A stretch of 64,000 nucleotides of DNA from Streptomyces smyrnaeus (GCF_017676345.1 NZ_JAFFZM010000001.1:729773-793772), one strand, 5' to 3'. Counted from the first letter of the stretch, positions 8,641-17,788 are shown. The notes: generated by a model from the sequence alone, not told the origin. Numbers and translations are program-made.

Positions 8641-11144
8641 TCGCCGACCCCCCGCCTGCCCTCCTGGTAGGCGTCGTGATCCGCGAGGTAGCCGTGCTCC
8701 TCCTCCAGGTCGGTGAGTTCGCCTTCGGCGGCGTCGGTGACGGCGTCCCGCTCGCGGGCCCGGTCCCCGTCGGTCGCCTCGTCGTCGGTCCTGGCGCGGT
8801 CGTCCTCTTCGAGGGTGGGGACATCGGCGTCGCCCATCCCGTCGTAGCCGGCGTCCCTGGCGGCGCGGGCGATGATCTGCCGCGGGTAGATGTCTCCTCG
8901 CAGGTCGTTGTGGTACGTGAGTTCGTCGGCGGGCTCCTGCGGTACCTCGGTCACGTTGCGTACGGCCTCCACACCGACGGCCACCCCGAAGCCGATCGGC
9001 TGGGGAGCGAAACCCGCGACGGTGTTCACCCCGACGAGCATCGAGGTTCTCAGATCCGACCTGCGCAGCCCCTCGCCTTCAGCGGCCTCGTAAGCCCTGT
9101 CCACGTAGCCGCTGACACGCATGACGGCGTTGTTCACGTCGTGGACGTGGCCCTCGCCCTCTCCGGCGTCGGCGAACGCCCGGTGAGCGGTGTTGTACTG
9201 CCACTCCCCGAGGTCTCTGCCGAACTGCGCGGAGACGTTCTCGTCGGTCGTCACCATCAGCTCGAAGATGCCGTCGTGATGCGGCTTGGACAGTTTGAAG
9301 CCGTGGTCGTACGTCTCACCGAACACTTCAACGCCCGGAACGGGCCCGGAGGATCCGGACGTGGGGTTGTAGGCGAGCAGATCCATGTATTTGACGGCGG
9401 TCTCCCCGATCGCGCCATGCATGGCGCTGGTGTCCGCCGGTCCGTCATTCACCGACCTCAGATGCTCGTGATTGGCGCCCGCGCTCTCCAGTACGTTCCC
9501 CGCGGCGGCGAAATAGGGCTCGGCGGCCTCGCTGTTGTGGTCCATGCCCTCGGGCAGTGTGGTGCCCGCCCGGATCAGGTCGGCGACCCCGTCGGATCCC
9601 CGCCATTCGCGCACCAGGACGTCATGCGCGAGATCCATGTCCGAGAGCATGTCCGCCGACGCCTCCTCGTTGCGTGAGGCAGCTGTCAGCAGACCGTCCA
9701 CACCGTCGACCTCCAGCCGCGGATACGGATCGCTGCGCATCTCGGCCACACTGTTCGATCCGTTGTGCTGTGTGATGTCCGCGTTCTTTTCCTCGATCAC
9801 CCGTTGCACGTCGAGGGCCGAGTTCACCATGTCCCGGCTGAAGGCGTCTCCGGACGCGACCGTCGCATGCGACATGAGGTGCCCGAAATTCCCGTGGTCC
9901 TGAGCAGCGTCGCGCAGCCCGCTGTCCGGCCGTGTCCCCATTTCGTCGAGCTTCTGGTCGTAGCCGTAGACGAATTCCTTCACGCCGGGCGGCATGGGGG
10001 CTCCGGTGCCCGGATCGCTGCCGCCGACGGCTTCGTTCATGGAGGCGTTGATGCCGTTCGCCACGGCCGCCTGGACGCCGAGCAGCGGGTGCTCGAAGGT
10101 GTATTCCTCGCCGACCGGCGGACGCGGGGGGTTCATGGCCCCCAGCGTGGCGAGGGAATCTGCCGTGAGGTGCTGGAGGAATTCCTGGGTGTACTCGTCG
10201 AGCTGCGAGGCGTTCGCGTCGAAATCCTCGCGGACGTTCCCGTCCGCGTCGAACATGTCGTCCACGGAAGAACCGAGCCCGCTGCTGTACCTCTCCAGCG
10301 CGGTGAAGCTGGGGTTCTCCTTCTGCAGCTCCTCATTCAGCTTGACGCCGTTGTACGTCGCCATTTCCTCGGTGTGCCAAAGCTGCAGCGGCCCCTCGGA
10401 CGTGTCGTAGCCCGCGTCTTCGAGTTCGTGGGCCAACTCGCCCATGTCCCGGCGGTACTTCTCGATGACGTCCTTGATGTCGCCGTCCGCCTCTTCGGCG
10501 GCCTCCACCGCCTGGTCCAGGTAGATCTTGCGGATCGCCGCGACCAGTTCGTACGGCGGGACCCAGCCGCCTTGGCCGCGGGCAGCCTCGTACTCGACGT
10601 TGTCGTAGACCACTTTCGGCGCGATGGACGGGTCGGGGCCGAGCGGGTGCCCGGCGGGGAGCGTGCCGCCCGACGCGGTGTTCTGCAGCGCCCTCGCGCA
10701 GTTGTCGTAGTCGTTCTTCGCGTCGTCGCTCAGGTCCTCGATGCGCTGGTCGAGGCCCTTGCCGTAGTCACCGCCGCCGTCGATGACCTGCTCGTTCTCG
10801 TCCTCGGCGGCCAGCGCGAAGCCCATCCCCTTGAGGATGTTGCCGACCACCGCGTCCATCTGCGCGCCGTTGTTCCCGAGGTCGTTCGCGGTGAGGGTGT
10901 CACGCTGCTCCTTCTCCAGCAGCTCCGCACCGTTCAGCGAACCCGAATCGGCGCTCTGCTCGGACGCCAGTCGCGCCAGCTCACCGGCCGATCCGGCCTC
11001 GCCCGCCGCGACGGCGTACTGCACCGCGGTCTCCGCCATGTCCTCGGTGCTGACCTCGTCCGAGAAGTCCTGCCGGCGCTGCCACGGGTCCTTGTCGGTC
11101 ATCTCCTTGACGTCCGACTTGCCGAACTCGACGCCTGCCCCCAC
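8637..11144 (-). CDS. Large helical protein encoded in the type VII locus, candidate secreted substrate
   Basis: 835 aa starting at GTG 11144, with a purine-rich AAAAGGGG upstream. No signal peptide or convincing membrane segment is visible. The sequence is acidic and predicted largely helical, with a WXG100-like N-terminus (GKSDVKEMTDKDPWQRRQD) and a long polar middle. The C-terminal 100 residues are strongly charged (DDRARTDDEATDGDRARERD), and it ends with a YLADHDAYQE segment. It sits directly upstream of eccC and overlaps it by four bases, so it is co-translated with the secretion motor. I recognise the type as one often found beside Streptomyces ecc genes but cannot assign an activity. 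It could be an LXG-like secreted protein or a structural partner. Confidence 0.75.
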   Translation of the reverse strand: MGAGVEFGKSDVKEMTDKDPWQRRQDFSDEVSTEDMAETAVQYAVAAGEAGSAGELARLASEQSADSGSLNGAELLEKEQRDTLTANDLGNNGAQMDAVVGNILKGMGFALAAEDENEQVIDGGGDYGKGLDQRIEDLSDDAKNDYDNCARALQNTASGGTLPAGHPLGPDPSIAPKVVYDNVEYEAARGQGGWVPPYELVAAIRKIYLDQAVEAAEEADGDIKDVIEKYRRDMGELAHELEDAGYDTSEGPLQLWHTEEMATYNGVKLNEELQKENPSFTALERYSSGLGSSVDDMFDADGNVREDFDANASQLDEYTQEFLQHLTADSLATLGAMNPPRPPVGEEYTFEHPLLGVQAAVANGINASMNEAVGGSDPGTGAPMPPGVKEFVYGYDQKLDEMGTRPDSGLRDAAQDHGNFGHLMSHATVASGDAFSRDMVNSALDVQRVIEEKNADITQHNGSNSVAEMRSDPYPRLEVDGVDGLLTAASRNEEASADMLSDMDLAHDVLVREWRGSDGVADLIRAGTTLPEGMDHNSEAAEPYFAAAGNVLESAGANHEHLRSVNDGPADTSAMHGAIGETAVKYMDLLAYNPTSGSSGPVPGVEVFGETYDHGFKLSKPHHDGIFELMVTTDENVSAQFGRDLGEWQYNTAHRAFADAGEGEGHVHDVNNAVMRVSGYVDRAYEAAEGEGLRRSDLRTSMLVGVNTVAGFAPQPIGFGVAVGVEAVRNVTEVPQEPADELTYHNDLRGDIYPRQIIARAARDAGYDGMGDADVPTLEEDDRARTDDEATDGDRARERDAVTDAAEGELTDLEEEHGYLADHDAYQEGRRGVGE

Positions 11145-11203
11145 CGCGTGGCCCCTTTTCTCCTCGCCGGCCTTCCTCCTCGCCGGCTTGTGTCCTCATC
11201 GGC

Positions 11204-11566
11204 TCACATGCCTTCGGCGACACCGCGTGAGACGGCGCTCTGCCCGGCGGCGCCGGTCGTGTCGGCGGCCCGTATCGCACTGTCGGCCGCGGTGTCGGTC
11301 GCCTCCCCCAGGTCGGCGACCTGGTGGTCGGCGGCGCTCATCGTGTCTCTGTCCTCGGCGGCCCGCCCCGCGCTGCCCGCCTGCCGGTCGCTGTTTGCGT
11401 TCAGCGCGTTCACGTACGCGTCGGCGCCGCCGAAGCGGGCCGGTGACGCCTCCACACCCCGGAGGTACCGGCGGGCCTCCTCGGCCGCGTCGGCGGATCT
11501 GTTGCTGATCCTGCCGCCCTCGCGCCATCCGTCGGGCGTGTACTCAAGTCCCTCGTCCGCTGCCAT
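11204..11566 (-). CDS. Small type VII-linked protein, EspC/WXG100-like
   Basis: 120-aa soluble helical protein (MAADEGLEYTPDGWREGGRI...). A Trp-Arg-Glu-Gly sequence occurs early (DGWREGG), and two amphipathic helices with many Ala, Asp and Arg follow. The C-terminus is Ala/Ser/Gly rich (VSRGVAEGM). Its size, the lack of a signal peptide and the position among esx-like genes suggest a secreted partner or a chaperone of the larger neighbours. It lies 60 bases from the 835-aa gene downstream and 64 bases from the 474-aa gene upstream, in the same orientation. Confidence 0.65.
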   Translation of the reverse strand: MAADEGLEYTPDGWREGGRISNRSADAAEEARRYLRGVEASPARFGGADAYVNALNANSDRQAGSAGRAAEDRDTMSAADHQVADLGEATDTAADSAIRAADTTGAAGQSAVSRGVAEGM

Positions 11567-11630
11567 ACCGTGCTACTCCGATGTCGTCGGTACTGCGGGA
11601 TGCCGGTGGTGCCGGGCGCTCAGCGCCCCC

Positions 11631-13055
11631 TTACTCACCCAGCACGCCCCGGCCGGCCCTACGCGTGCTGCGCCAGGTCCGGTCCGCCTCCTTGCCGGAG
11701 CTGTCGGCGGCGGAGCGCGACCCGGTTCCGGAATCGCGCCGCTCGCGCCGGTCCCCGCCCTTGCCTGTACGCGCCGCCCCCTGGGCGCCGCCCGCGGCAG
11801 GGGCGGGACCGGCGAGGCGGTGGCGGGCCGAGGCGTCGGCCGCGCGGGCGCGCCAGGTGTCGGGAGGCTCCCCGAACAGCCGGGGCCGGGTCCTGGACGC
11901 GGCGGCCGCCCCCCGCGCGGTCGCCGCTGCCTGGGACCCCGCTCCGGGCGGGGGCAGATACGGCCGTCCGCCCTGGGCCGCCTCCCGGGCGGCGAAGCGG
12001 TTGGCGACCTCCGCCTTGTGGGCGAGGTTGCCCGCCGCCTGCCGGGCCAGTTGGGGCTGCGCCGGTCCGGTATGGGCGAGGCTGGGCGGCAGGACGCCGC
12101 CGTACAGCCCCGCGAAGCCGCTGCCCGCCGGGGCCGGGCCTCCCCCGACCGCCACCAGACCGACCCCGCCGGCTCCCACCAGACCGCCGGGTCCGCCGCC
12201 GAGCCCCGCCAGCCGGGTGGCGTAGTCGGTGACCTCTCCGAACGGCCGCCCCGTCAGCGGGTCGATCCAGCGCCCGGAGACGGGGTCGAACTCCCGCCCG
12301 GTCGCCGGGTCGACCAGGAAGCCGGTGTTGGGGCTGCGGACCCAGCCCGCGAAGTCACCGCCGTCGACGCCGACGACCGAGGAGTAGGGGTAGGCGTCGG
12401 TACCGATGGCCGCCCCGTTGGCGGCGAGGTGGGTGGGAGCGTCGGTGCCGCCGCCCGCGGTGGCTGCGGAACCGCCACCCGCGCCCACCGGGCCCGCACC
12501 GCCCCCCGGCACCCCGCCACCCGCCGCGGCGCCCACCTCCGGCGCCGGGGGCGCGTTGCCGCCGATGACCTCGCCGAAGACGGCGACGAGCGTGTCCCGT
12601 TCGCTCTCGGCTTCCCTGCGCAGTTCCTCGATCCGGGAGCCGTGCATGGCCAGGGCCTTGTCGGCCTGGAGCGTGACCGCCCCGTTCCCTCCCGAAGTGG
12701 CGTCCTGTTCCTTGCCCGCACGGGCCTCCACTTCGTTCTGGTACTCCAGCAGGAGGCTCTGGGCCCGTTCGGCGGCCATGGACGACGCCTCTCCCGCGTT
12801 CTGGAGCTGGCGGCTCACGGACATGGCCAGTGCGGCCGCGCCGTCTCCCCAGCCGCCGACGCGGCCCAGCCGGTCGGCCAGCTCGACCAGTCCGATACCG
12901 GGCTCGGCGGCGGTCTCGGCGGCGATGCCGTTGAGGCTGTCGCTGCTCCCGGTCGCGGCACCGGCCAGCGCCATCCACGCACCCGCCGCGGCCTTCATGG
13001 CGTAGTCGTTGGCACTGAGGATCACATCGATCGTCTTGTGGAAGTCGTCGGCCAC
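11631..13055 (-). CDS. 474-aa type VII-associated protein with helical head and Gly/Ala-rich tail
   Basis: The N-terminal ~190 residues form a WXG100/PPE-like helical head (MADDFHKTIDVILSAND...) with coiled-coil character around residues 110-160 (QNEVEARAGKEQD, SRIEELRREAESERD). A Gly/Ala/Pro-rich linker follows. A short repeated motif of the form DPxTGRxF/W then appears around residues 245-270 (DPATGREFDPVSGR and DPLTGRPF), and the C-terminus is basic and disordered. No catalytic motif was found. Its position between small esx-like genes suggests a secreted or surface-displayed component. It starts six bases after the 119-aa gene, so the two are probably translated together. Confidence 0.65.
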   Translation of the reverse strand: MADDFHKTIDVILSANDYAMKAAAGAWMALAGAATGSSDSLNGIAAETAAEPGIGLVELADRLGRVGGWGDGAAALAMSVSRQLQNAGEASSMAAERAQSLLLEYQNEVEARAGKEQDATSGGNGAVTLQADKALAMHGSRIEELRREAESERDTLVAVFGEVIGGNAPPAPEVGAAAGGGVPGGGAGPVGAGGGSAATAGGGTDAPTHLAANGAAIGTDAYPYSSVVGVDGGDFAGWVRSPNTGFLVDPATGREFDPVSGRWIDPLTGRPFGEVTDYATRLAGLGGGPGGLVGAGGVGLVAVGGGPAPAGSGFAGLYGGVLPPSLAHTGPAQPQLARQAAGNLAHKAEVANRFAAREAAQGGRPYLPPPGAGSQAAATARGAAAASRTRPRLFGEPPDTWRARAADASARHRLAGPAPAAGGAQGAARTGKGGDRRERRDSGTGSRSAADSSGKEADRTWRSTRRAGRGVLGE

Positions 13056-13061
13056 GGCGGC

Positions 13062-13421
13062 TCACTCCAGCTCGTACTGATTACCGCCGTGCGCACGCGC
13101 GGCGGCAGCGGCCATGCTGTTCTGCAGGGCGGCCTCTTCGTCGGTCATGTCCGCGATATCCGCCACCGTGCCCGCGTTGCCGACGATGTTCTCCACCGAG
13201 ATCCCGGCCCGCTCCAGCTCGTCGAGCAGGCCGCGGGCCGCGCCGCGCAGCGCTTCCTCGGCTTCCGCACCGTTCGGTACCTTGCCGAAGATCCCGGCGG
13301 GCGAGGCGATACCGACAAAGGTCGCCTTCAGCAATCCGAGCCCTTCCAGCTCCGAGAGGCGAGCCTGCGTGTTGCGCGAGGCGTCGGCGTTGTAGTCCTC
13401 GGTGTCACCCGTCCCCTCCAT
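13062..13421 (-). CDS. Small type VII-linked protein (119 aa)
   Basis: Soluble protein with an acidic, polar N-terminus and two probable helices around a loop (FVGIASPAGIFGKVPNG). The second half, SMAAAAARAHGGNQYELE, resembles the tail of WXG100-family proteins, but there is no WXG triad. It is followed six bases later by the 474-aa gene, which suggests the two products act as a pair, as Esx and PE/PPE-like proteins often do. Function is inferred from context only. Confidence 0.6.
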   Translation of the reverse strand: MEGTGDTEDYNADASRNTQARLSELEGLGLLKATFVGIASPAGIFGKVPNGAEAEEALRGAARGLLDELERAGISVENIVGNAGTVADIADMTDEEAALQNSMAAAAARAHGGNQYELE

Positions 13422-13479
13422 GGTCTTGATCCCCCTCCCCCGTCTTCCTTTCCGTGCTCGCCGCCGGCGGCGAGCACGG

Positions 13480-13785
13480 TCACATGCTGGCGGCCCGGCG
13501 CATCGCTGCCCCGCCCTCGGCGGCGATGTCGCGGGTGTTGCCCACCGCCACGTTCTGCAGGCCCAGGTCCTCGACGTAACGCTCGACGTTCTGCTTGTAC
13601 TGCTCGTTGCGGTCGCTCAGGACCATCGCGAGCCCCTGGTCGATCTGGCCCTCCGGGAAGAGCGCCGCGATCCTGGTCATCACATCGCCCCAGATGGCGT
13701 TGCACTCCTCGACCTGCTGCCGGCCGATGCTCTGCACGTCGCCGAGCCCCAGGTCGCTGAACTGGTAGTGGCCGTCCGTCCCCAT
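13480..13785 (-). CDS. WXG100-like small protein (101 aa)
   Basis: A 101-aa protein of the size expected for Esx-type type VII substrates. The two predicted helices (SIGRQQVEECNAIWGDVMTR and LAMVLSDRNEQYKQNVERYV) flank a turn with LFPEGQ where WXG proteins carry their motif; the Trp is displaced to AIWGDV. It has no signal peptide. It sits between two other small genes in the proximal part of the operon. A heterodimer with one of them is likely but not shown by sequence. Confidence 0.65.
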   Translation of the reverse strand: MGTDGHYQFSDLGLGDVQSIGRQQVEECNAIWGDVMTRIAALFPEGQIDQGLAMVLSDRNEQYKQNVERYVEDLGLQNVAVGNTRDIAAEGGAAMRRAASM

Positions 13786-13866
13786 GTGCCCTCTCTCCCC
13801 TCTCGTCGTCGTGCCGCCCGAGCCCTGGTCGCCGTCGGCTTCCCGCCGGGTCGGCCGCTTGGCCCG

Positions 13867-14214
13867 TCAGGCCCGCATACCGCTCTGCACGCCCGAGGCC
13901 ACACCGCCGCCCGCCGCCTGCTGCATCGCCTGATTGGCCCGGTCGTCCGTCTCGTGCCCGTGCTCGCCGGTCAGGTTGAGGTCGCTCTTGAGCCCCTCCA
14001 GCGCGTCGCTCAACGCCGTGCCGGCGCCGGCGAGGTTGCTGTAGCTGTCCATCGCGGTGGCGGTTCCGCTGCCCTTGTACGCCATGGCGATCTGCTCCCC
14101 CTGGCTGCCGACCGTCTTGGCCGACGTACTCATCCGCTCGAAGGCGTCGTCGACGATGCCCTCGATCCCCTTGACCGCCTCTGTGCTGATGTTGACGTCG
14201 TAGTCACCGGACAT
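13867..14214 (-). CDS. WXG100-like small protein, first gene of the type VII operon
   Basis: 115 aa from the ATG at 14214, which is preceded by GGGGAG. A GTG 18 bases upstream is in frame but lacks a ribosome site. The fold pattern is a helical hairpin: a helix to residue ~35 (VKGIEGIVDDAFERMSTSAK), a turn with YKGSGTAT in place of the WXG triad, then a second helix (LAGAGTALSDALEGLKSDL). The tail is glycine-rich. As the first gene of the leftward locus it is a good candidate for a major exported Esx-type product. The divergent ATP-grasp gene starts 230 bases away, so this gap should hold the operon promoter. Confidence 0.7.
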   Translation of the reverse strand: MSGDYDVNISTEAVKGIEGIVDDAFERMSTSAKTVGSQGEQIAMAYKGSGTATAMDSYSNLAGAGTALSDALEGLKSDLNLTGEHGHETDDRANQAMQQAAGGGVASGVQSGMRA

Positions 14215-14443
14215 GCCGCTCCCCGTGCTCACCGGAACCCGTCTGCAAGGACGTTCCCGACGCTATGGGCCGGCGGTAGCAGCTGCGTAGCACTCGCGTA
14301 GCGCCGCCGCGCCTCGCCGGGCGCTCCGGTGCCCTGGTCGACATGGCGCGGCAGGAGCCGGACTGTTCGCCGCTCTCGTCCCCGTCGTCGCCCGGGCGCC
14401 CTGGTCCTGCGACGACGGGCAGCGCGGACCGGGTGGGAGTAGA

Positions 14444-15739
14444 ATGCCGCATATGTCCGCTATGACCGGTCGGACGAAAAACGTCTTCGTGCTGGGCCTC
14501 GACGAGCGCAACCGCGCGCTGCTGCACGACGTCGCGCTCCGGGACGGGTGTCGTTTCCACGCGCTGCTCGGCCGGGAGGAGCTGATGCACGGCGCGCCGG
14601 TGCCGCTGCGCGGCCTGCTGGAGAAGGCGGAGAGCAGGCTGGACGCCTTCGACGGGCCCATCGACGCGATCGTGGGCTACTGGGACTTCCCGGTGAGCTC
14701 GATGGTGCCGATCCTGTGCCGGCGCCACGGCCTGCCGTCCGCCCCGCTGGAGGCGGTCGTCAAGTGCGAGGACAAGTTCTGGAGCCGGCTGGAGCAGCAG
14801 AAGGTCTGCAACGCGCACCCGCCCTTCGCCCTGGTGGACCTCGACAACCCGGAGCCGCCGCCGGGGGTGGGCTTCCCGATGTGGCTCAAGCCGGTGAAGT
14901 CCTACTCCTCCGAGCTGGCGTTCAAGGCGGAGAACGTTCAGCAGTTCACCGAAGCGGCCGGACGGATCCGGGAGGGCGTCAGCAGGGTCGGAAGCGCGTT
15001 CGACTGCGTGCTCTCGATGGTGGACCCCCCGCCGGAGGTGGCCGAGGCGGGCGGCCAGGCATGCCTGGCCGAGGAGGAGATCTGCGGCCACGAGATCACG
15101 GTGGAGGGCTACTGCCGGGACGGCAAGGTCCAGGTGTACGGGGTGATCGACTCCCTGCTGTATCCCGGCACGTCGAGCTTCCTGCGGTACCAGTACCCGT
15201 CCTCGGCGCCGGCCGAGGTCATCGAGCGGATGATCGACGTCACCGACCGGGTCGTGCGGCAGATCGGTCTGGACAATTCGACGTTCAACATCGAGTACTT
15301 CTGGGACCGGGAGCGCGACCGCGTCAACATCGTCGAGGTCAACCCGAGACTGTCCCAGTCGCACGCACCCCTGTTCGAATACGTCGACGGCCTGCCCAAC
15401 TACCAGTGCATGCTCAGCCTCGCGCTCGGCGAGGAGCCCCGGCTGCCGTTCCGCGAGGGCCCGTACAGCGTCGCCGCGAAGTGGTTCCTGCGGCGGTTCT
15501 CCGACGCGTACGTGCGGCGGTGCCCGAGCCGGGACGAGATCTTGCGGGTGCGGCGCGAGATGCCCGGCACCATCGTCGACATCGTCGCGAAGGCGGGCGG
15601 GCGGCTGTCCGAGCTGCCCTCGCAGGACAGCTACAGCTACGAACTGGCCGCGCTCTACCTCGGGGCCGGCGACGAGACCGAGCTCGACGCGAAGTACCGG
15701 CGCTGCCTGGAACTGCTGCCGTTCGAATTCGACGAGTAG
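14444..15739 (+). CDS. ATP-grasp domain ligase
   Basis: 431 aa. The C-terminal two thirds show an ATP-grasp fold: a Lys in the nucleotide-binding strand (FPMWLKPVKSYSS), the hinge segment CLAEEEICGHEITVEGY, and the metal-binding Glu/Asn pair in VNIVEVNPRLSQSH. The N-terminal domain (VFVLGLDERNRALLHDVA) resembles the PreATP-grasp domain of amino-acid and carboxylate ligases. Such enzymes join a carboxylate to an amine or thiol using ATP. The substrate cannot be read from sequence. The stop codon overlaps the Shine-Dalgarno of the following hydrolase (9-base gap), so both are one operon. It lies next to a lanthipeptide locus on the opposite strand. GGGAG precedes the chosen ATG; a second ATG lies nine bases later. 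Confidence 0.85.
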   Translation: MPHMSAMTGRTKNVFVLGLDERNRALLHDVALRDGCRFHALLGREELMHGAPVPLRGLLEKAESRLDAFDGPIDAIVGYWDFPVSSMVPILCRRHGLPSAPLEAVVKCEDKFWSRLEQQKVCNAHPPFALVDLDNPEPPPGVGFPMWLKPVKSYSSELAFKAENVQQFTEAAGRIREGVSRVGSAFDCVLSMVDPPPEVAEAGGQACLAEEEICGHEITVEGYCRDGKVQVYGVIDSLLYPGTSSFLRYQYPSSAPAEVIERMIDVTDRVVRQIGLDNSTFNIEYFWDRERDRVNIVEVNPRLSQSHAPLFEYVDGLPNYQCMLSLALGEEPRLPFREGPYSVAAKWFLRRFSDAYVRRCPSRDEILRVRREMPGTIVDIVAKAGGRLSELPSQDSYSYELAALYLGAGDETELDAKYRRCLELLPFEFDE

Positions 15740-15748
15740 GAGAGCCGC

Positions 15749-17788
15749 ATGCGGGCTGCGGAAATGAAGGAGGTCAGCTCCTCACCCCACGCCATCAAGG
15801 AGGAGGAGCACGTCTGGATCACGGCCCGTGACGGTACACGGCTGGCCGCGCGCGTCTGGCGGCCACTCGCCTCCGACACCGAGCCGGTCCCGGCGATCCT
15901 GGAGTTCATCCCCTACCGCAAGCGCGATCTGACCGCCCTGCGGGACTCGATCAACCATCCCTATCTGGCCGGGCACGGTTACGCGTGCGTACGGGCGGAC
16001 CTGCGGGGCAGCGGGGACTCCGAGGGCCTGCTCACCGACGAGTACCTGGAACAGGAGTTCGAGGACGGTGAGGACGTCCTCGCCTGGATGGCGGAACAGC
16101 CCTGGTGCAACGGCCGCACCGGGATGATGGGCATCTCCTGGGGCGGCTTCAACGCTCTCCAGCTCGCCGCGCGCCGCCCCCCGGGACTCGGCGCGGTGGC
16201 CGCGCTCAGCTACAGCGACGACCGCTACGCCGACGACGTGCACTACATGGGCGGGTGCCTGCTCAGCGACAATCTCTCCTGGGCCTCCACCATGTTCGCC
16301 TACACCTCGTGCCCACCGGATCCCCAGGTGGTCGGCTCCCGGTGGCGGGAGATGTGGTACGAGCGGCTGGACGGGATGAGCCCGTGGCTGGCCGAGTGGC
16401 TGAACCACCAGCGGCGCGACGCGTACTGGCAGCACGGTTCCGTCTGCGAGGACTACTCCGACATCGCGTGCCCGGTGCTCGCCGTGAGCGGCTGGGCCGA
16501 CGGCTACTCCAACGCCGTCTTCCGGCTGATGGAGCGGCTGAAGGTCCCCCGCCGGGGGCTGATCGGCCCGTGGTCGCACAAGTACCCGCACCTGGGCGTG
16601 CCCGGCCCGGCCATCGGCTTTCTGCAGGAGCTCGTGCGCTGGTGGGACCACTGGCTCAAGGACGAGGACAACGGCGTGATGGACGAGCCGATGCTGTGCA
16701 CGTGGATGCAGGAGAGCATGCCGCCGTCCACCTCCTACGACCAGCGCCCCGGGCGCTGGGTGGGAGAACCCGCGTGGCTCTCGCCGCATGTGCAACGGGT
16801 CCGATATCCACTGGGCGACCACCGGATCGGACAGCCCGGCGAACAGCTCGACTCACCGCCGCTGAGCGTGGAATCGCCGCTTTCGGTGGGGCAGTTCGCG
16901 GGAAAGTGGTGCTCCTACAACGCGCCCCCCGACCTGCCCTACGACCAGCGCGAGGAGGACGGCGGCGCACTGGTCTTCGAGAGCGAGCCGCTGACCGAGC
17001 GCTGCGAGATCCTCGGCGGGCCGGTGCTGCACGCGACGTTGGAGGTGGACCGCCCGGTGGCGATGATCGCGGTCCGGCTCTCGGACGTCGCCCTGGACGG
17101 ACGTGCGACGCGGGTGACGTACGGGCTGCTCAATCTCAACCACCGCAACGGGCACGCCGAGCCGGAAGCTCTCGTACCGGGTGAGCGCTACCGGGTGCGC
17201 GTCCAGCTCAACGGCGTGGCCCAGGCGTTCCCGGCCGGCCACCGGATCCGCGCCGCGCTGTCGACCTCGTACTGGCCGCTGGCGTGGCCGCCACCGGAGC
17301 CGGTGCGGCTGACCGTGCATCCGTCCGAGAGCGAGCTGGAACTGCCCATCCGCTCGATGACCGACCCCGACGAGCTGCCGACACCGCACTTCGGAGAGCC
17401 CGAGGGCGCGCCACCGCTGTCGAGCAAGGTGATCCGGCCGGGTGAGCAGCGCTGGACGGTCTCACGCGATCTGGTCGAGTACGGCTCGGCGCTGGAGGTC
17501 GTCAAGGATCTCGGCGTCATGTACATGGAGGACATCGATCTGCGGGTGACCCGCCGTGCCTATGAACGCTACAGCTGGACCGGAGACGACTTCGGATCGG
17601 TGCGCGGCGAGATCGAGTGGGTGATGGGCTTCGCCCGCGACGACTGGGATGTGCACACCACCACCCGCACCGTGCTGACCTCCGACGCCGCGCACTTCCA
17701 TCTGCACGCCACCATGGACGCCTACGAGGACAACCGCCGGGTGCGGTCCCGCAACTGGGAATGGACCATCCCTCGCGACCACGTATGA
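15749..17788 (+). CDS. CocE/NonD-family serine hydrolase (X-Pro dipeptidyl-peptidase-like)
   Basis: 679 aa, the usual size of this family. An alpha/beta-hydrolase core carries RGSGDSEG at residues 86-93 and the nucleophile Ser130 in GISWGG. The acid residue lies in SGWADGYSNA and the His in GPWSHKYPH. A C-terminal jelly-roll (X-Pro dipeptidyl-peptidase C-terminal domain) starts near residue 380 (GGPVLHATLEVD). Family members hydrolyse acyl esters or peptide bonds at proline. No signal peptide is visible, so it is probably cytoplasmic. It is coupled to the ATP-grasp gene upstream and converges with lanL, whose stop is 90 bases away. A role in processing a ligase product or a peptide is possible but not demonstrated. 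Confidence 0.88.
   Translation: MRAAEMKEVSSSPHAIKEEEHVWITARDGTRLAARVWRPLASDTEPVPAILEFIPYRKRDLTALRDSINHPYLAGHGYACVRADLRGSGDSEGLLTDEYLEQEFEDGEDVLAWMAEQPWCNGRTGMMGISWGGFNALQLAARRPPGLGAVAALSYSDDRYADDVHYMGGCLLSDNLSWASTMFAYTSCPPDPQVVGSRWREMWYERLDGMSPWLAEWLNHQRRDAYWQHGSVCEDYSDIACPVLAVSGWADGYSNAVFRLMERLKVPRRGLIGPWSHKYPHLGVPGPAIGFLQELVRWWDHWLKDEDNGVMDEPMLCTWMQESMPPSTSYDQRPGRWVGEPAWLSPHVQRVRYPLGDHRIGQPGEQLDSPPLSVESPLSVGQFAGKWCSYNAPPDLPYDQREEDGGALVFESEPLTERCEILGGPVLHATLEVDRPVAMIAVRLSDVALDGRATRVTYGLLNLNHRNGHAEPEALVPGERYRVRVQLNGVAQAFPAGHRIRAALSTSYWPLAWPPPEPVRLTVHPSESELELPIRSMTDPDELPTPHFGEPEGAPPLSSKVIRPGEQRWTVSRDLVEYGSALEVVKDLGVMYMEDIDLRVTRRAYERYSWTGDDFGSVRGEIEWVMGFARDDWDVHTTTRTVLTSDAAHFHLHATMDAYEDNRRVRSRNWEWTIPRDHV

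Noticed and set aside
4696..8670. Very long open frame on the plus strand opposite eccC
   Set aside because: It is the antisense of a clear EccC. Its His/Gln/Arg-rich composition and lack of a ribosome site mark it as a GC-bias shadow.
9765..13760. 1331-codon plus-strand frame opposite several type VII genes
   Set aside because: It spans several real minus-strand genes and their gaps, changes composition at each boundary and shows no domain.
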